This document shows positions 25,989 to 35,512 of a DNA stretch of 40,744 bases, piece after piece (position 1 is the first letter of the stretch; every line of letters starts with the position of its first letter). Source of the DNA: Planctomycetaceae bacterium (GTDB lineage Bacteria; Planctomycetota; Planctomycetia; Planctomycetales; Planctomycetaceae); NCBI GenBank assembly GCA_014762625.1, contig JABURQ010000185.1:1-40744 (forward strand), written 5' to 3'. Under the pieces are notes generated by a model. That model made no database searches, was not told the origin of the DNA, and saw only the letters and a program-made list of their open reading frames with translations. Position numbers and translations under genes: made by a program.

Positions 25989-26291
25989 AAAACATCACGT
26001 CCTTCATAGTTAATCTCTAAGTTATCGGGGAGTTTGTTGCGGGTTGATCGCGCATGCTGATGGCTGATCACACATCCGTTGATCGCTCAAGCCGCACGGC
26101 GTCTGTGAAGACCGTTCCGAAGCTCCACCAAAGACGCCTCTATGAAATAAAGAGAGCAGACGGCATGCCAAACGGTGGATTCAACGCCGATTTCCACGAT
26201 CAATTTGCATCCCACTTCAGGAATGCCTCTAATGTGCTCAATGTCTTTTCTGTTTGTCGTTGATTCACATCATGCTTTCGAGGCCCCACCC
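25989..26291. promoter_or_regulatory. Divergent intergenic region
   Basis: This 303-bp gap separates the dodecin operon (minus) from the sulfatase at 26292 (plus). It must carry both promoters. No gene, repeat or clear -35/-10 pair is visible to me. Confidence 0.4.
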
Positions 26292-27647
26292 ATGAAGCGC
26301 TCTCTGCTCGTTCTGCTCTCCTGCTGTCTGTTTGTGACCGGTTCTCTCTCGACCACATCCGCCGCCGATCTCCCGAATGTGATTGTGATCCTGGCCGACG
26401 ATCTCGGCTACGGCGATCTATCGAGCTTTGGGGCCACCGATCTGGAATCTCCGCACATCGACCAATTGGTAGCTGACGGCATGAAGTTCACCAACTTCTA
26501 TGCAAACTGTCCGGTCTGTTCGCCGACAAGAGCCGCGTTACTCTCGGGGCGTTATCAGGACATGGTGGGAGTGCAGGGGGTCATCCGCACGCACGCCGAC
26601 AATAGCTGGGGTTACCTGACGGAAGATGCGATTCTGCTGCCCGAGCTTCTGAAGCACGCCGGCTATCACTCGGCGATCGTGGGGAAATGGCATCTCGGAC
26701 TCGAAAGCCCCAACACACCCATCGAACGCGGCTTCGATCACTTTCACGGTTTCCTCGGCGATATGATGGACGACTATTACAACCATCGCCGACACGGCAT
26801 CAATTACATGTATCACGACCTGAAGGAGATCGATCCTCCCGGCCACGCGACCGATCTCTTCACAGACTGGTCGATCGATTACATCAAATCTCGAAAAGGG
26901 AAAGAGCAACCCTTCTTGCTGTACCTCGCGTATAACGCCCCCCACACCCCGATTCAGCCGCCGCGAGAATGGTTCAACAAAGTGAAAGCTCGCGAACCCG
27001 GCATCGATGAGAAACGCGCGAAACTCGTCGCCCTTATCGAACATATGGACGATGGCGTCGGCAAAGTGATGGCGGCGCTCAAAGAAACCGGCATGGATAA
27101 GAACACGCTCATCATCTTCACCTCTGATAACGGAGGTCAACTCAGCGTCGGCGCGAACAACGGACCGCTGCGCGACGGGAAGCAATCGGTTTACGAAGGA
27201 GGACTCAAAGTCCCCGGAGTCGCCGTCTGGCCGGGAGAAATCAAACCAGGTTCCGAAACCGATTTTCGGGTCATGTCGATGGATATTTACGCCACGATCG
27301 CCGATGTGACCGGTCTCCCTCAACCCGCAGAAAATGAAGGCCGCAGCTTCCTCCCGACCTTGCTGGGCAAGACCCAGACTCCCCTCCGAAACATGATGTT
27401 CTTCCGTCGTCGCGAAGGAGGAACTCGATACGGCGGCAAAACAATCGAAGCCGTCATCCGAGGGGAATGGAAACTGTTGCAGAACTCCCCCTTCGAGCCG
27501 CAGGAACTCTACAACCTGAAAGAGGACCCTCAGGAAGAGAACAATCTGGCGGAAAAAAACCGGAAGGTCTTCAACGACCTGGCCGCCGAACAACGCCGAC
27601 AACTACAGCAGTACGGCACCGTGCCGTGGCAAAAACCGTTACCGTGA
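26292..27647 (+). CDS. Exported sulfatase with CSPTR active-site motif
   Basis: A 451-residue exported type I sulfatase. The start at 26292 is chosen for its signal peptide (about 1-24, ending TTSAAD); the longer open frame upstream lacks one. The core shows PNVIVILADDLGYGDLSSFG, the formylglycine site Cys76 in CSPTRAALLSGR, GKWHLGLESPNTPIERGFDH and FTSDNGGQLSVGANNGPLR. This is a full active-site set with the canonical C-x-P-T-R motif. It resembles galactosamine-6-sulfatase/arylsulfatase A groups and differs from the two neighbouring sulfatases, which form a separate pair. A formylglycine-generating enzyme is required but is not encoded in this window. Confidence 0.92.
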   Translation: MKRSLLVLLSCCLFVTGSLSTTSAADLPNVIVILADDLGYGDLSSFGATDLESPHIDQLVADGMKFTNFYANCPVCSPTRAALLSGRYQDMVGVQGVIRTHADNSWGYLTEDAILLPELLKHAGYHSAIVGKWHLGLESPNTPIERGFDHFHGFLGDMMDDYYNHRRHGINYMYHDLKEIDPPGHATDLFTDWSIDYIKSRKGKEQPFLLYLAYNAPHTPIQPPREWFNKVKAREPGIDEKRAKLVALIEHMDDGVGKVMAALKETGMDKNTLIIFTSDNGGQLSVGANNGPLRDGKQSVYEGGLKVPGVAVWPGEIKPGSETDFRVMSMDIYATIADVTGLPQPAENEGRSFLPTLLGKTQTPLRNMMFFRRREGGTRYGGKTIEAVIRGEWKLLQNSPFEPQELYNLKEDPQEENNLAEKNRKVFNDLAAEQRRQLQQYGTVPWQKPLP

Positions 27648-27911
27648 AATGGGCTCTCAAAACTTGTCTTCTCAATTCGATCGCGCGAGCGGACGTGCGC
27701 GCGACCGGACGTGTCCCGTTTATTGTTCGGCATCGGGCCGCACAATCACCCATCATCCTCGGTTTTCTGGTGAGTTTGAAATTTCTCGAAAGCGACTGGT
27801 TGAGTTCAAACGCCGAAACGTCCATGATTGAGGAGTAGACGTTTTCGCCTGTGAGCGAAACCCATTCTCGGGCCTTTTCCGACCGCCACGCCGACCCGGA
27901 GCTTCTGTGTT

Positions 27912-29528
27912 ATGCCGTTGCGCTATGTTTTGTTGTGTGTTCTGTTGCTGGGGGCGCCTGCAGTCCACGGCTTCGCTCAAACGGACACCTCCTCTCCCAA
28001 ATCCCCCTCCAAACCGAACATCGTCGTCATTCTGGCCGACGACCTTGGATTTTCCGATCTGGGATGTTACGGCAGTCAGATTCAAACTCCGAACCTGAAT
28101 TCGCTCGCGGAAGAAGGGCTGCGCTACGCGAAGTTTTACAACACGGCCCGCTGCTGGCCGACGCGAGCGGCGCTGATGACCGGTTACTATCCGCAACAGA
28201 TCGGCATGGATCCTCCGCAAAAAAAACTGCCCCCCTGGACTCGGATGTTGCCCCACTATCTGAAGACCGCCGGTTATCGAAGTTATCACTCCGGTAAATG
28301 GCACATTCGAGCGGCGGAAGATGTCGTGGCGCAGGGAGGCTTCGACAGATCGTTCAAAATTTCCGATCAAGATCGTTTCTTTTCTCCGCGTCGCGTTGCG
28401 CTGGACGATGTCAATCAACCTCCGGTCAAAAATGACGGCAGCTTTTATGCGACCGAAGCGATCGGAGAGTACGGCGTCGAATTTCTCTCCGAACATCAGG
28501 AGAAACACGCTCAGGATCCGTTCTTCCTGTACCTCGCCTTTACCTCTCCTCATTTCCCGCTGCATGCGTTGCAGGAGGATGTCCAGAAATACAAAGAAAC
28601 CTTCTCGTCAGGCTGGGATGTCCATCGAGAAAAACGTCTCGCCTATTTGAAGGAAAGCGGTTTGATCCCGAACGCCGAACTATCGATGAGAGAGGAAGAG
28701 ACAAAACCGCGTTGGAATCTGGAAGCGGATAAGCTGATCGAAGCGATCGGGCCGGGAGAAGTTCCCAACGCGGTCGCCTGGAAAACACTCACCGACGAAC
28801 AGAAAGAGTTTCAGGCTCTCAAAATGGCGATCCACGCCGCGATGATCGACCGCATGGATCAGGTCATCGGACGAGTCCTCCAGCAATTGCGGGAGATGGA
28901 CGCGCTGGGCAATACGTTGATTTTCTTCTGCTCGGATAACGGTGCTTCGGCGGAACAGATCATCCGCGGCGATCTTCACAATCCCGATGCGGTCCCCGGT
29001 TCCGCGGAATCTTATCTATGTCTCGGACCGGGATGGTCGACCGCCGCGAATACGCCGTTTCGACGTCATAAATCGTGGGTTCATGAGGGAGGGATTTCGA
29101 CCCCGCTGATCGTTCATTGGCCGGAAGGTTTTGCGGCCGCGGGAGAAAGTCGCCAGGCGGTCGGACACGTGATCGACATCGTTCCCACGGTTCTCGACGT
29201 CGCCGGCATTCAATGGTCCCCCGAATGGAATGAAGCCACCGCTCCTCCGCTGGCGGGGAAGAGTCTCGTTCCCTCGTTCGCGACCGATCAGCCGATCGAA
29301 CGCGAGTTCCTGTTTTTCAGTCACGACGGACACCACGCGCTCAGGCAGGGTGAATGGAAGGTCGTTTCTCCCGACGATAACAGCGTCGATTGGGAATTGT
29401 ACAATCTCGCCGATGATCGAGACGAATCGAACAACCTGACCCCTCTACATCGAGAACGGATGACGACGATGCAGCTTCTCTGGAATCAGCTCAATCGCGA
29501 GATGCGGGCCCAAGCGAACCCGCAATAA
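27912..29528 (+). CDS. Exported sulfatase with CWPTR active-site motif
   Basis: A 538-residue exported type I sulfatase with a signal peptide at residues 1-22 (ending HGFAQ). Metal-binding ILADDLGFSDLGCYGS is followed by the formylglycine site Cys81 in CWPTRAALMTGYY, SGKWHIRAAEDV, and FCSDNGASAEQIIRG. It shares long blocks with the sulfatase at 21411, for example the GCYGS and YLAFTSPHFPL / YVAYNAPHYPL regions and the same mid-domain insertion, so the two are paralogs. It follows the other plus-strand sulfatase after a 264-bp gap, large enough for its own promoter. It converges with the isomerase gene after 4 bp. Confidence 0.92.
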   Translation: MPLRYVLLCVLLLGAPAVHGFAQTDTSSPKSPSKPNIVVILADDLGFSDLGCYGSQIQTPNLNSLAEEGLRYAKFYNTARCWPTRAALMTGYYPQQIGMDPPQKKLPPWTRMLPHYLKTAGYRSYHSGKWHIRAAEDVVAQGGFDRSFKISDQDRFFSPRRVALDDVNQPPVKNDGSFYATEAIGEYGVEFLSEHQEKHAQDPFFLYLAFTSPHFPLHALQEDVQKYKETFSSGWDVHREKRLAYLKESGLIPNAELSMREEETKPRWNLEADKLIEAIGPGEVPNAVAWKTLTDEQKEFQALKMAIHAAMIDRMDQVIGRVLQQLREMDALGNTLIFFCSDNGASAEQIIRGDLHNPDAVPGSAESYLCLGPGWSTAANTPFRRHKSWVHEGGISTPLIVHWPEGFAAAGESRQAVGHVIDIVPTVLDVAGIQWSPEWNEATAPPLAGKSLVPSFATDQPIEREFLFFSHDGHHALRQGEWKVVSPDDNSVDWELYNLADDRDESNNLTPLHRERMTTMQLLWNQLNREMRAQANPQ

Positions 29529-29532
29529 GCAG

Positions 29533-30474
29533 TCAACGCCCCGGAGCCGATTTCGTATATTGAATGCGACCGGTCTTTCGCTTTTCGTTGACCAACGTTT
29601 CCCAGAGTTCGGCTTTGAGACTTTGCAACACAATCGGACGCACGTCGACGAACTCAAAGGCCCCCGGTCTCTTTTTCGTCAGCATCAGGAGATGCACTCC
29701 AAACGGTGACTTGAACGGCTCGGTGATCTCTCCGACTTCGAGAGGCAGGAGCTGTTCCGAAAAGAGCTTCAGGCGGTTAATGCCGTAAGGCGCAAAGCCC
29801 AGATCGCCTCCTCGATCGGCGCTTGGCGCTTCCGACCATTTTTGAGCGGCCTCTGCGAAGTTTAGCTGGCCGCTCTCGATCTGCTGTTTGTAAGCTGCGA
29901 GTTTTGATTTCGCCTCGGCGATTTGCTGCTCGGTCGCGTTCGTGGGGAGTTTGAGAAAAATCTGACTTGCGCGAAACTCGGTGCCGTCGAATTTCTGTCG
30001 GTTCTTCTCGAAATACTGTTGCAGCTCTTTTTCGCCGATGAGTTGGTTAAAGTAGTTTTGCCACATCGACGCCCACCGCAATCGCTTTTGCAGTTCCACA
30101 TCGCTCAACCCCAACGCCTCAAGAGTTTCTTCGGGCTCCTTCTCGGCGGCTTCGATTTTCTCTTTCAGCAGTTTGATCTGGGCGGCGATTTGAATTCGAT
30201 CGGAGCGAACGCGGAGTTCGTCGAGATGCTGTTTGACCAATTCCCGATCGATCAGATCTTCGAGCACCTTAGCTCGCTCGGCTTCCGAGAGTTCGTCGGG
30301 ATCGAAGCTGCGAGACAAAATCTCCAGTTCTAGGTCCCTGTCCGTGATGTGGACGGTATTGACCTTCGCGAGGATCTCGACCGCGAAGCTGGTCCTGGCG
30401 CCGCCGAGGACCAGAAAAATTATCAAAGAAATGCGAAGTGCGCGGGGGGGAAGACAGGCTCGAAGAACATCCAT
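29533..30474 (-). CDS. Exported parvulin-type peptidyl-prolyl isomerase (SurA/PrsA-like)
   Basis: A 313-residue exported folding helper. The start at 30474 is set by the signal peptide that follows (MDVLRACLPPRALRISLIIFLVLGG in two parts, ending RTSFAV). The N-terminal helical chaperone part contains VNTVHITDRDLELEILSRSF and DLIDRELVKQHLDELRV. The parvulin domain lies roughly at residues 165-265: FRASQIFLKLP, LNFAEAAQKWSEAPSADRGG, DLGFAPYGINRL, VGEITEPFKSPFGVHLLMLT. Such proteins assist folding of exported proteins and would suit an organism secreting many large enzymes. SlyX lies 92 bp upstream on the same strand. Confidence 0.9.
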   Translation of the reverse strand: MDVLRACLPPRALRISLIIFLVLGGARTSFAVEILAKVNTVHITDRDLELEILSRSFDPDELSEAERAKVLEDLIDRELVKQHLDELRVRSDRIQIAAQIKLLKEKIEAAEKEPEETLEALGLSDVELQKRLRWASMWQNYFNQLIGEKELQQYFEKNRQKFDGTEFRASQIFLKLPTNATEQQIAEAKSKLAAYKQQIESGQLNFAEAAQKWSEAPSADRGGDLGFAPYGINRLKLFSEQLLPLEVGEITEPFKSPFGVHLLMLTKKRPGAFEFVDVRPIVLQSLKAELWETLVNEKRKTGRIQYTKSAPGR

Positions 30475-30566
30475 GTGCAAACTCAGTCTTTTAAGTGTGG
30501 GAAAAGAAGCGCCCACAGGATAACCGAGAGGTCGTCGGAGATCGAGACAATTTGACACTCGACCAC

Positions 30567-30788
30567 TCAATAATGAGGCGGACGTTCGTCTTCCGGATTT
30601 CGCTGTTCCATCTCATCGGAGAGAGTTTCGAGCTGATGTTCGAATTTTTCCTGAGCGGAACTAAGCTGATCGATGCGTTGATTCTGGGCGATCACGACCC
30701 CGTTGAGCTGTTCGATCTCATATTGTAAATGCGCAATGATCGATTCCAGATGCACCAGCTTGTCGTTAATTTCTTCAGAATTTGTCAC
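30567..30788 (-). CDS. slyX: SlyX family protein
   Basis: A SlyX-like protein of 73 residues if it begins at the GTG at 30788, which matches the usual family length. An ATG at 30839 or a start at 30851 would add 17-21 residues without similarity. The body is one coiled coil (DKLVHLESIIAHLQYEIEQL, then QNQRIDQLSSAQEKFEHQLE) and ends with the family's Pro-Pro-His-Tyr tail (ERPPHY). The role of SlyX is not established. It is the likely first gene of a two-gene unit with the isomerase. Confidence 0.82.
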   Translation of the reverse strand: MTNSEEINDKLVHLESIIAHLQYEIEQLNGVVIAQNQRIDQLSSAQEKFEHQLETLSDEMEQRNPEDERPPHY

Positions 30789-30852
30789 AGGGAGGATCTT
30801 CTCGGAAACTTGAGAACATGGGGAGTCAAACGACACCATGAAAGGACTCACG

Positions 30853-30882
30853 TTGCTGAGTCACAGGGAAATCAACTATGAT
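30853..30882 (+). promoter_or_regulatory. Possible promoter for the anchored propeller-cytochrome gene
   Basis: TTGCTG (30853-30858), 18-bp spacer, TATGAT (30877-30882), placed about 60 bp before the ATG at 30945 in the gap between divergent genes. The -35 box matches at only three positions. Confidence 0.3.
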
Positions 30883-30944
30883 GCAAAAAGCAAGCCTCCC
30901 ACCACTTTCTACGCCCACCCACTAGCCTTCGTGACGGACAACGA

Positions 30945-33900
30945 ATGACTGCAACTTCAGATAGTCCCTTGAATTATGACGACCCGAGTCGTCCTGAAAC
31001 CCGATCCCATCGCGGCTGGAACAGTTTCCTTCTGATCGCATTTCTGGCGAGCCTGCTCATCGGTCGAGAGCTGACCCTCCCCGGCAGGCTCTCGGGAGAA
31101 CTTCCGCCCCCTCCACCCCTTCCGGTCTGGGAACAGGAACCGTCCGACGAGCCGACTCCTCCGAAACCGATCGGGGCGATTTTCGAAGCGTTGAACGTTC
31201 CCGAAGGATTTGAAGTCACGCTCTACGCCGACGACGATCTCGCGCACGATATTTACTCGATGACGATCGACGCCGAAGGCCGCGTCGTCGTGGCGGGAGC
31301 CGGTTACGTTCGTATTCTGGAAGACACCAACGGAGACGGCGTCGCCGACGAATACCGGCAGTTCGCCGACGGTCCTAAAAACGGGGCGATGGGGATGTAC
31401 TTTCTCGGCCCCGATCTTCTCTGCACCGGCGATGCGGGATTGCTCCGTTATCGAGACGAAGACCGGGACGGTCGCGCCGACGGCGAGCCGGATGTCTTTC
31501 TGAAAATGAAAACCGGAGGCGAACACGATTCGCACGCGATTCGTCGCGGTCCGGACGGCTGGTGGTACATCATCGCCGGGAACAATGCGAACATCACCTC
31601 CGCCTACGCGACGCTACCGACGTCGCCCGTCAAACAGCCCTCCGCCGGAACGCTCATGCGATTGAAGCCCGATATGACCGGAGGCGAAATCTACGCCAAC
31701 GGCATGCGCAACGCCTACGACTTCGATTTCAATCACATGGGAGATCTCTTCACCTACGACTCGGACGGCGAGCGGGATATCTCGTTGCCGTGGTATCGTC
31801 CGACGCGCGTGTTCCATCTATTGCCGGGTTCGCACGCGGGATGGATCAGTCGCAGCTGGAAACGTCCCGGTTCGTTTCTCGATATGCCTCCCGTTTTGGG
31901 AGCGTTCGGACGCGGCTCCCCCACCGGAGTCGTGATGTATCGACACACCACCTTTCCCGAAGAGTACCAGAATACCCTGTTCGTGATGGACTGGACTTTC
32001 GGTCGCGTGATGGCGTTGCCGATGCGTCCTGAAGATGGTGTCTGGTCATCGAAGCCTGAAGAGTTCATGACGGCGAAAGGTCAATTTGGTTTCGCTCCGA
32101 CCGACATGGCGGTCGGACACGACGGGAGTCTCTATCTGACGGTCGGCGGTCGCGGAACCCGCGGGGCCGTCTTTCGCGTCACCTGGAAGGGAAACACCAG
32201 TACCGAATGGTGGGACCGGGGTACGCAGTATCTGACCGATTTGACGTCCTCTCAAATTCCTGCAGACGATACCGTCGAAGGACAGAAGTATCGCGCGGCC
32301 CAACTGAAATGGTGCCTCAACGCGCCGCAACCGTTATGCAGTTGGTCGCGAGCGCGTTGGATGCCGATCGCGCAACAATTGGGAGCCGCCAACTTCCGCC
32401 GGGCCGCTCTCGATCGCCGATTGAACTCCGCGGAACGGGTGCGCGCGATCGAAATCATGACGGAACTGTTTGGCGGCTTACCGTTGGAAACGGTCGAAAT
32501 ATTATTGAACGATCCCAATGTGAAAGTTCGGGCGAGGACGGTCTGGTCGCTCGGTCGGCATCTGAAAACCGCAGAGCAATTGATTGAAATCGTCGCCTTC
32601 ATCGATGACGGCGACCCGCTCGTGGTCCGTTCCGCTCTCGAAGCGATTCTCACCGCCCCGCCGAACCTCGATCTCGAACTGGCACTGCCGGGCATCGCCC
32701 GACAACTCGATGCGGAACAGCATTTCGTACGACAATCGGCGGCTCGCGTCATCTCCAGAATGAGCTCCGATCATCTCACCCGGATGCGCGAGATTACCGA
32801 AAGCTCCGGAGCGCAAACCGCCATCAGCCGGGAGCTTGGCATCGTCTGGCACCGGGACCGTCCGTCGCGGGGGGGGATCGAAATCGGACTGGCGATTCTG
32901 GAGGGAGACTTTCCCCTCTCTCAGAAGCAGCAGGCCGTTCGGCTGTTACAACTCTCACTGGGAGACGTCGGACCGTTCAAGGACCGCGCTCCCGTCTTTG
33001 ACGGCTACGCGCCGCAGTACGATTTGAGTTCCATCGAACGATCGCTCGATCCGTATCGCGTGCGGGCGGCGAAACTCTATCCGAGCGGAGACGCCGACCT
33101 CGACCACGAGCTACTCCGCGTCCTCGCCTTATTGCAGCCGTATAACATCGAACTTCTCGACCGCATTCTGGCCGGCATCACCGAAGAATCGCATCCGACG
33201 GACGATATTCACCGTCTGATCACCGCGGCCCGAATTCCGGTCGAAAGAAGCTATCCCCAGACCGAAAAAATCGCCCAGGCCCTCGTGCAGATCGATCACA
33301 AGATCGCCGACCGCGGCCTCAATCAGGATTCCAACTGGGACGACCGGATGAAGGAACTGTTTGAAGGTCTGTTAAAACACGATCCGATTCTCGCCGACGT
33401 CATCATCGATCAGGAAGGATTCGGACTTCCGCCGCACGTCCTCTATCTGGGAAAGATCACCGATCCGGAATCGCTCCCGCAGGCCGTCGAAGGCTTCGTC
33501 AAACAGATCGCCGAGCAGGACTCCTACGTCTGGACTAATGACGTTGTGTTCGTGCTGGGAGAATCCGAACAGCCGGAACACCGCAAGTTATTACGACAAC
33601 AATACGATAATTATTCAGTCCGCAGTGCGGTTCTCTCGGTCATCGCCGCCGATCCGCAGCCGGAAGATCGCGCGTGGTTCCTTGAAGGACTGGAAGCACC
33701 ACTCGTCGAAGGCGTTATGGCCTCCGCGAAAGCGCTCCAGAAAATCGGTCCGGGGGACGACCCGGCAGCCCTCTTCTCCTTACTCTACGCCGCCCAACGG
33801 CTGAATCGATCCAGTCGCGAGTTTGAAACGCGCGAGATCATCATGAAAATTCTGACCGGCAAACTCGGAGACGATTTTGGTTTCGTCTTCGGTAAGGAAG

Positions 33901-34442
33901 GACATCAACCGCAAGTGGAAGCGATGTCGAAAGTCGCGGCAGCCCTCAACGCACGCTATCCGAAAGTCGCACGCGAGCAACTGGGACAACTCGCCGATCA
34001 ACTCGAACGCGTCACGACGCTCGCGTCACAGATCGACTCGCCGGGAGATCCCGAACGGGGGCGTTTGATTTTTGAAAAGCGGGCGTGTGCCCGCTGTCAC
34101 GGCGGACGCAAAGCGCTCGGTCCCGATCTCGCGGGGGTCGCCAAACGATTCTCGCGACGCGACCTGATCACCTCGATCGTCAACCCCGACCAGAATGTCT
34201 CCAATCGCTATCAAACGACGATGATCGTGACCGACGAAGGAAAATCGTACGCGGGCATCATCGTTTATCAGTCGGTCGATGGGTTAATCCTGCGGGATGC
34301 GGAAAGTAAAACGTGGCGGTTTGAAGCGCCCGAGATCGAACTGAAACGCCAACTTCCCAATTCGTTGATGCCCGCCGGACTCCTCAAAGACATCACCGCG
34401 GAGGAACTGGCCGACCTGCTCGCCTATCTGGAGAGTCTTTAG
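30945..34442 (+). CDS. Membrane-anchored propeller + HEAT + heme c protein
   Basis: A 1165-residue protein. It starts with a 25-residue polar segment, a transmembrane anchor at about 26-40 (NSFLLIAFLASLLIG) and a proline-rich linker (ELPPPPPLPVWEQEP), so it is probably tethered rather than released. Residues about 60-430 are a DUF7133 sugar-dehydrogenase-like propeller (ALNVPEGFEVTLYADDDLA, LEDTNGDGVADEYRQFADGP, DLFTYDSDGERDISLPWYRP). Residues about 480-1020 are helical HEAT-like repeats. The C-terminal planctomycete-type heme domain carries CARCH at 1048-1052, then GPDLAGVAKRFSRRDLI and LPNSLMPAGLLKDITAEELA. It probably passes electrons from an oxidised substrate to the membrane. Confidence 0.87.
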   Translation: MTATSDSPLNYDDPSRPETRSHRGWNSFLLIAFLASLLIGRELTLPGRLSGELPPPPPLPVWEQEPSDEPTPPKPIGAIFEALNVPEGFEVTLYADDDLAHDIYSMTIDAEGRVVVAGAGYVRILEDTNGDGVADEYRQFADGPKNGAMGMYFLGPDLLCTGDAGLLRYRDEDRDGRADGEPDVFLKMKTGGEHDSHAIRRGPDGWWYIIAGNNANITSAYATLPTSPVKQPSAGTLMRLKPDMTGGEIYANGMRNAYDFDFNHMGDLFTYDSDGERDISLPWYRPTRVFHLLPGSHAGWISRSWKRPGSFLDMPPVLGAFGRGSPTGVVMYRHTTFPEEYQNTLFVMDWTFGRVMALPMRPEDGVWSSKPEEFMTAKGQFGFAPTDMAVGHDGSLYLTVGGRGTRGAVFRVTWKGNTSTEWWDRGTQYLTDLTSSQIPADDTVEGQKYRAAQLKWCLNAPQPLCSWSRARWMPIAQQLGAANFRRAALDRRLNSAERVRAIEIMTELFGGLPLETVEILLNDPNVKVRARTVWSLGRHLKTAEQLIEIVAFIDDGDPLVVRSALEAILTAPPNLDLELALPGIARQLDAEQHFVRQSAARVISRMSSDHLTRMREITESSGAQTAISRELGIVWHRDRPSRGGIEIGLAILEGDFPLSQKQQAVRLLQLSLGDVGPFKDRAPVFDGYAPQYDLSSIERSLDPYRVRAAKLYPSGDADLDHELLRVLALLQPYNIELLDRILAGITEESHPTDDIHRLITAARIPVERSYPQTEKIAQALVQIDHKIADRGLNQDSNWDDRMKELFEGLLKHDPILADVIIDQEGFGLPPHVLYLGKITDPESLPQAVEGFVKQIAEQDSYVWTNDVVFVLGESEQPEHRKLLRQQYDNYSVRSAVLSVIAADPQPEDRAWFLEGLEAPLVEGVMASAKALQKIGPGDDPAALFSLLYAAQRLNRSSREFETREIIMKILTGKLGDDFGFVFGKEGHQPQVEAMSKVAAALNARYPKVAREQLGQLADQLERVTTLASQIDSPGDPERGRLIFEKRACARCHGGRKALGPDLAGVAKRFSRRDLITSIVNPDQNVSNRYQTTMIVTDEGKSYAGIIVYQSVDGLILRDAESKTWRFEAPEIELKRQLPNSLMPAGLLKDITAEELADLLAYLESL

Positions 34443-34455
34443 AGACCCCGCAAGA

Positions 34456-34485
34456 TGGACTCGCCATGCGGCTCTGTTGTATGAT
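34456..34485 (+). promoter_or_regulatory. Possible sigma70-type promoter for the universal stress protein
   Basis: TGGACT (34456-34461, 4 of 6), 18-bp spacer, TATGAT (34480-34485, 5 of 6), ending about 40 bp before the ATG at 34524. It sits in the 81-bp gap after the propeller-cytochrome gene. Confidence 0.4.
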
Positions 34486-34523
34486 GCACGAACACTTGAG
34501 ACTGTCTCTACAAGATTATTTCC

Positions 34524-35474
34524 ATGCAAAAATTTCAGAACATCCTCGTCGGCGTCGATCTCTCTTCGGGGGACCGCCTGGCCGCCGATGAACTCAGTCC
34601 GTCCACACTCGAAGCGATCGAACAGGCCTTAATTCTCGGTGAGACGCTGGGAGCGAAGCTGACCTTCTTCGCGGGGGTCGATATCTCGGCCCAGACGGAA
34701 GAGTTGCTCGCCGCAGACTCGGCCCACCTGCGCGATAACGTCGACGACGAAGTGCTCAAGGTACTGGAACACATCAAACAACGAGCCGACGAACGCGGCA
34801 TTTCCTCCGAATGCCAGTTTTCACACGGCCACGGCTGGGAACAGATCATCCGCAAAGTGGTCCGCGACGGCCACGATCTCGTGATCATCGGCACGAAAGA
34901 ACATACCGTCATCGGGCGAACCCTGTTCGGCACCACCGGTACGAAGCTGCTTCGCTACTGCCCCTGTCCGGTCTGGGTGACCAAACCGGGACTCTCCAAA
35001 CTGGAGGACATGGATATTCTGGTCGCCGACGATTTGGGGGATGTCGGATTCCGCTGTCTGCAAATTGCCATCGGCGGCGGTCAGTATTTCAGCACGCGAA
35101 CGCACGTTCTGCACGTGGTCGAAGAAGAAAAACACGGACTGTTCCGTTCGCGCGTCAGCGACGAACAACTCCAGACCTTCCGCGAAAAGAAAAAAGCGGA
35201 TGCCGAACAACAACTCGAACAGAGACTCAGCGATCTCGATTACCGGACCCTTGAGCTCGGCGTCAAAACCTACGTCGAATTCGGTTCTCCCGACGAGCAT
35301 ATTCTCAAGATCATCGAAGAGCAGGGGATCGACGTTCTCATTATGGGAACGAAAGCCCGCACGGGACTGGGAGGCATGTTGATCGGGAATACTGCCGAAC
35401 GACTGCTGACGCAAATTCCCTGCTCTCTGCTCGCGGTGAAGCCGGCCGATTTTGTGTGTCAGATTAAACCTTGA
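34524..35474 (+). CDS. Tandem-domain universal stress protein
   Basis: A 316-residue cytoplasmic protein made of two universal stress protein domains, about residues 1-155 and 160-316. The first carries the ATP-binding loop VIIGTKEHTVIGRTLFGTT followed by CPCPVWVTKPG; the second has LIMGTKARTGLGGMLIGNT followed by PCSLLAVKP. Both fit G-x2-G-x9-G-S/T, so both halves may bind ATP. Such proteins help cells endure starvation or redox stress by unknown means. The moaB gene follows after 38 bp on the same strand. Confidence 0.92.
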   Translation: MQKFQNILVGVDLSSGDRLAADELSPSTLEAIEQALILGETLGAKLTFFAGVDISAQTEELLAADSAHLRDNVDDEVLKVLEHIKQRADERGISSECQFSHGHGWEQIIRKVVRDGHDLVIIGTKEHTVIGRTLFGTTGTKLLRYCPCPVWVTKPGLSKLEDMDILVADDLGDVGFRCLQIAIGGGQYFSTRTHVLHVVEEEKHGLFRSRVSDEQLQTFREKKKADAEQQLEQRLSDLDYRTLELGVKTYVEFGSPDEHILKIIEEQGIDVLIMGTKARTGLGGMLIGNTAERLLTQIPCSLLAVKPADFVCQIKP

Positions 35475-35512
35475 GGATGAAACTGATGGACGACTGCGAA
35501 TGAGAGAGGACG

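Noticed and set aside
26538-27602. Minus-strand open frame (354 codons) opposite the CSPTR sulfatase
   Set aside because: Antisense to an intact sulfatase; no domain of its own.
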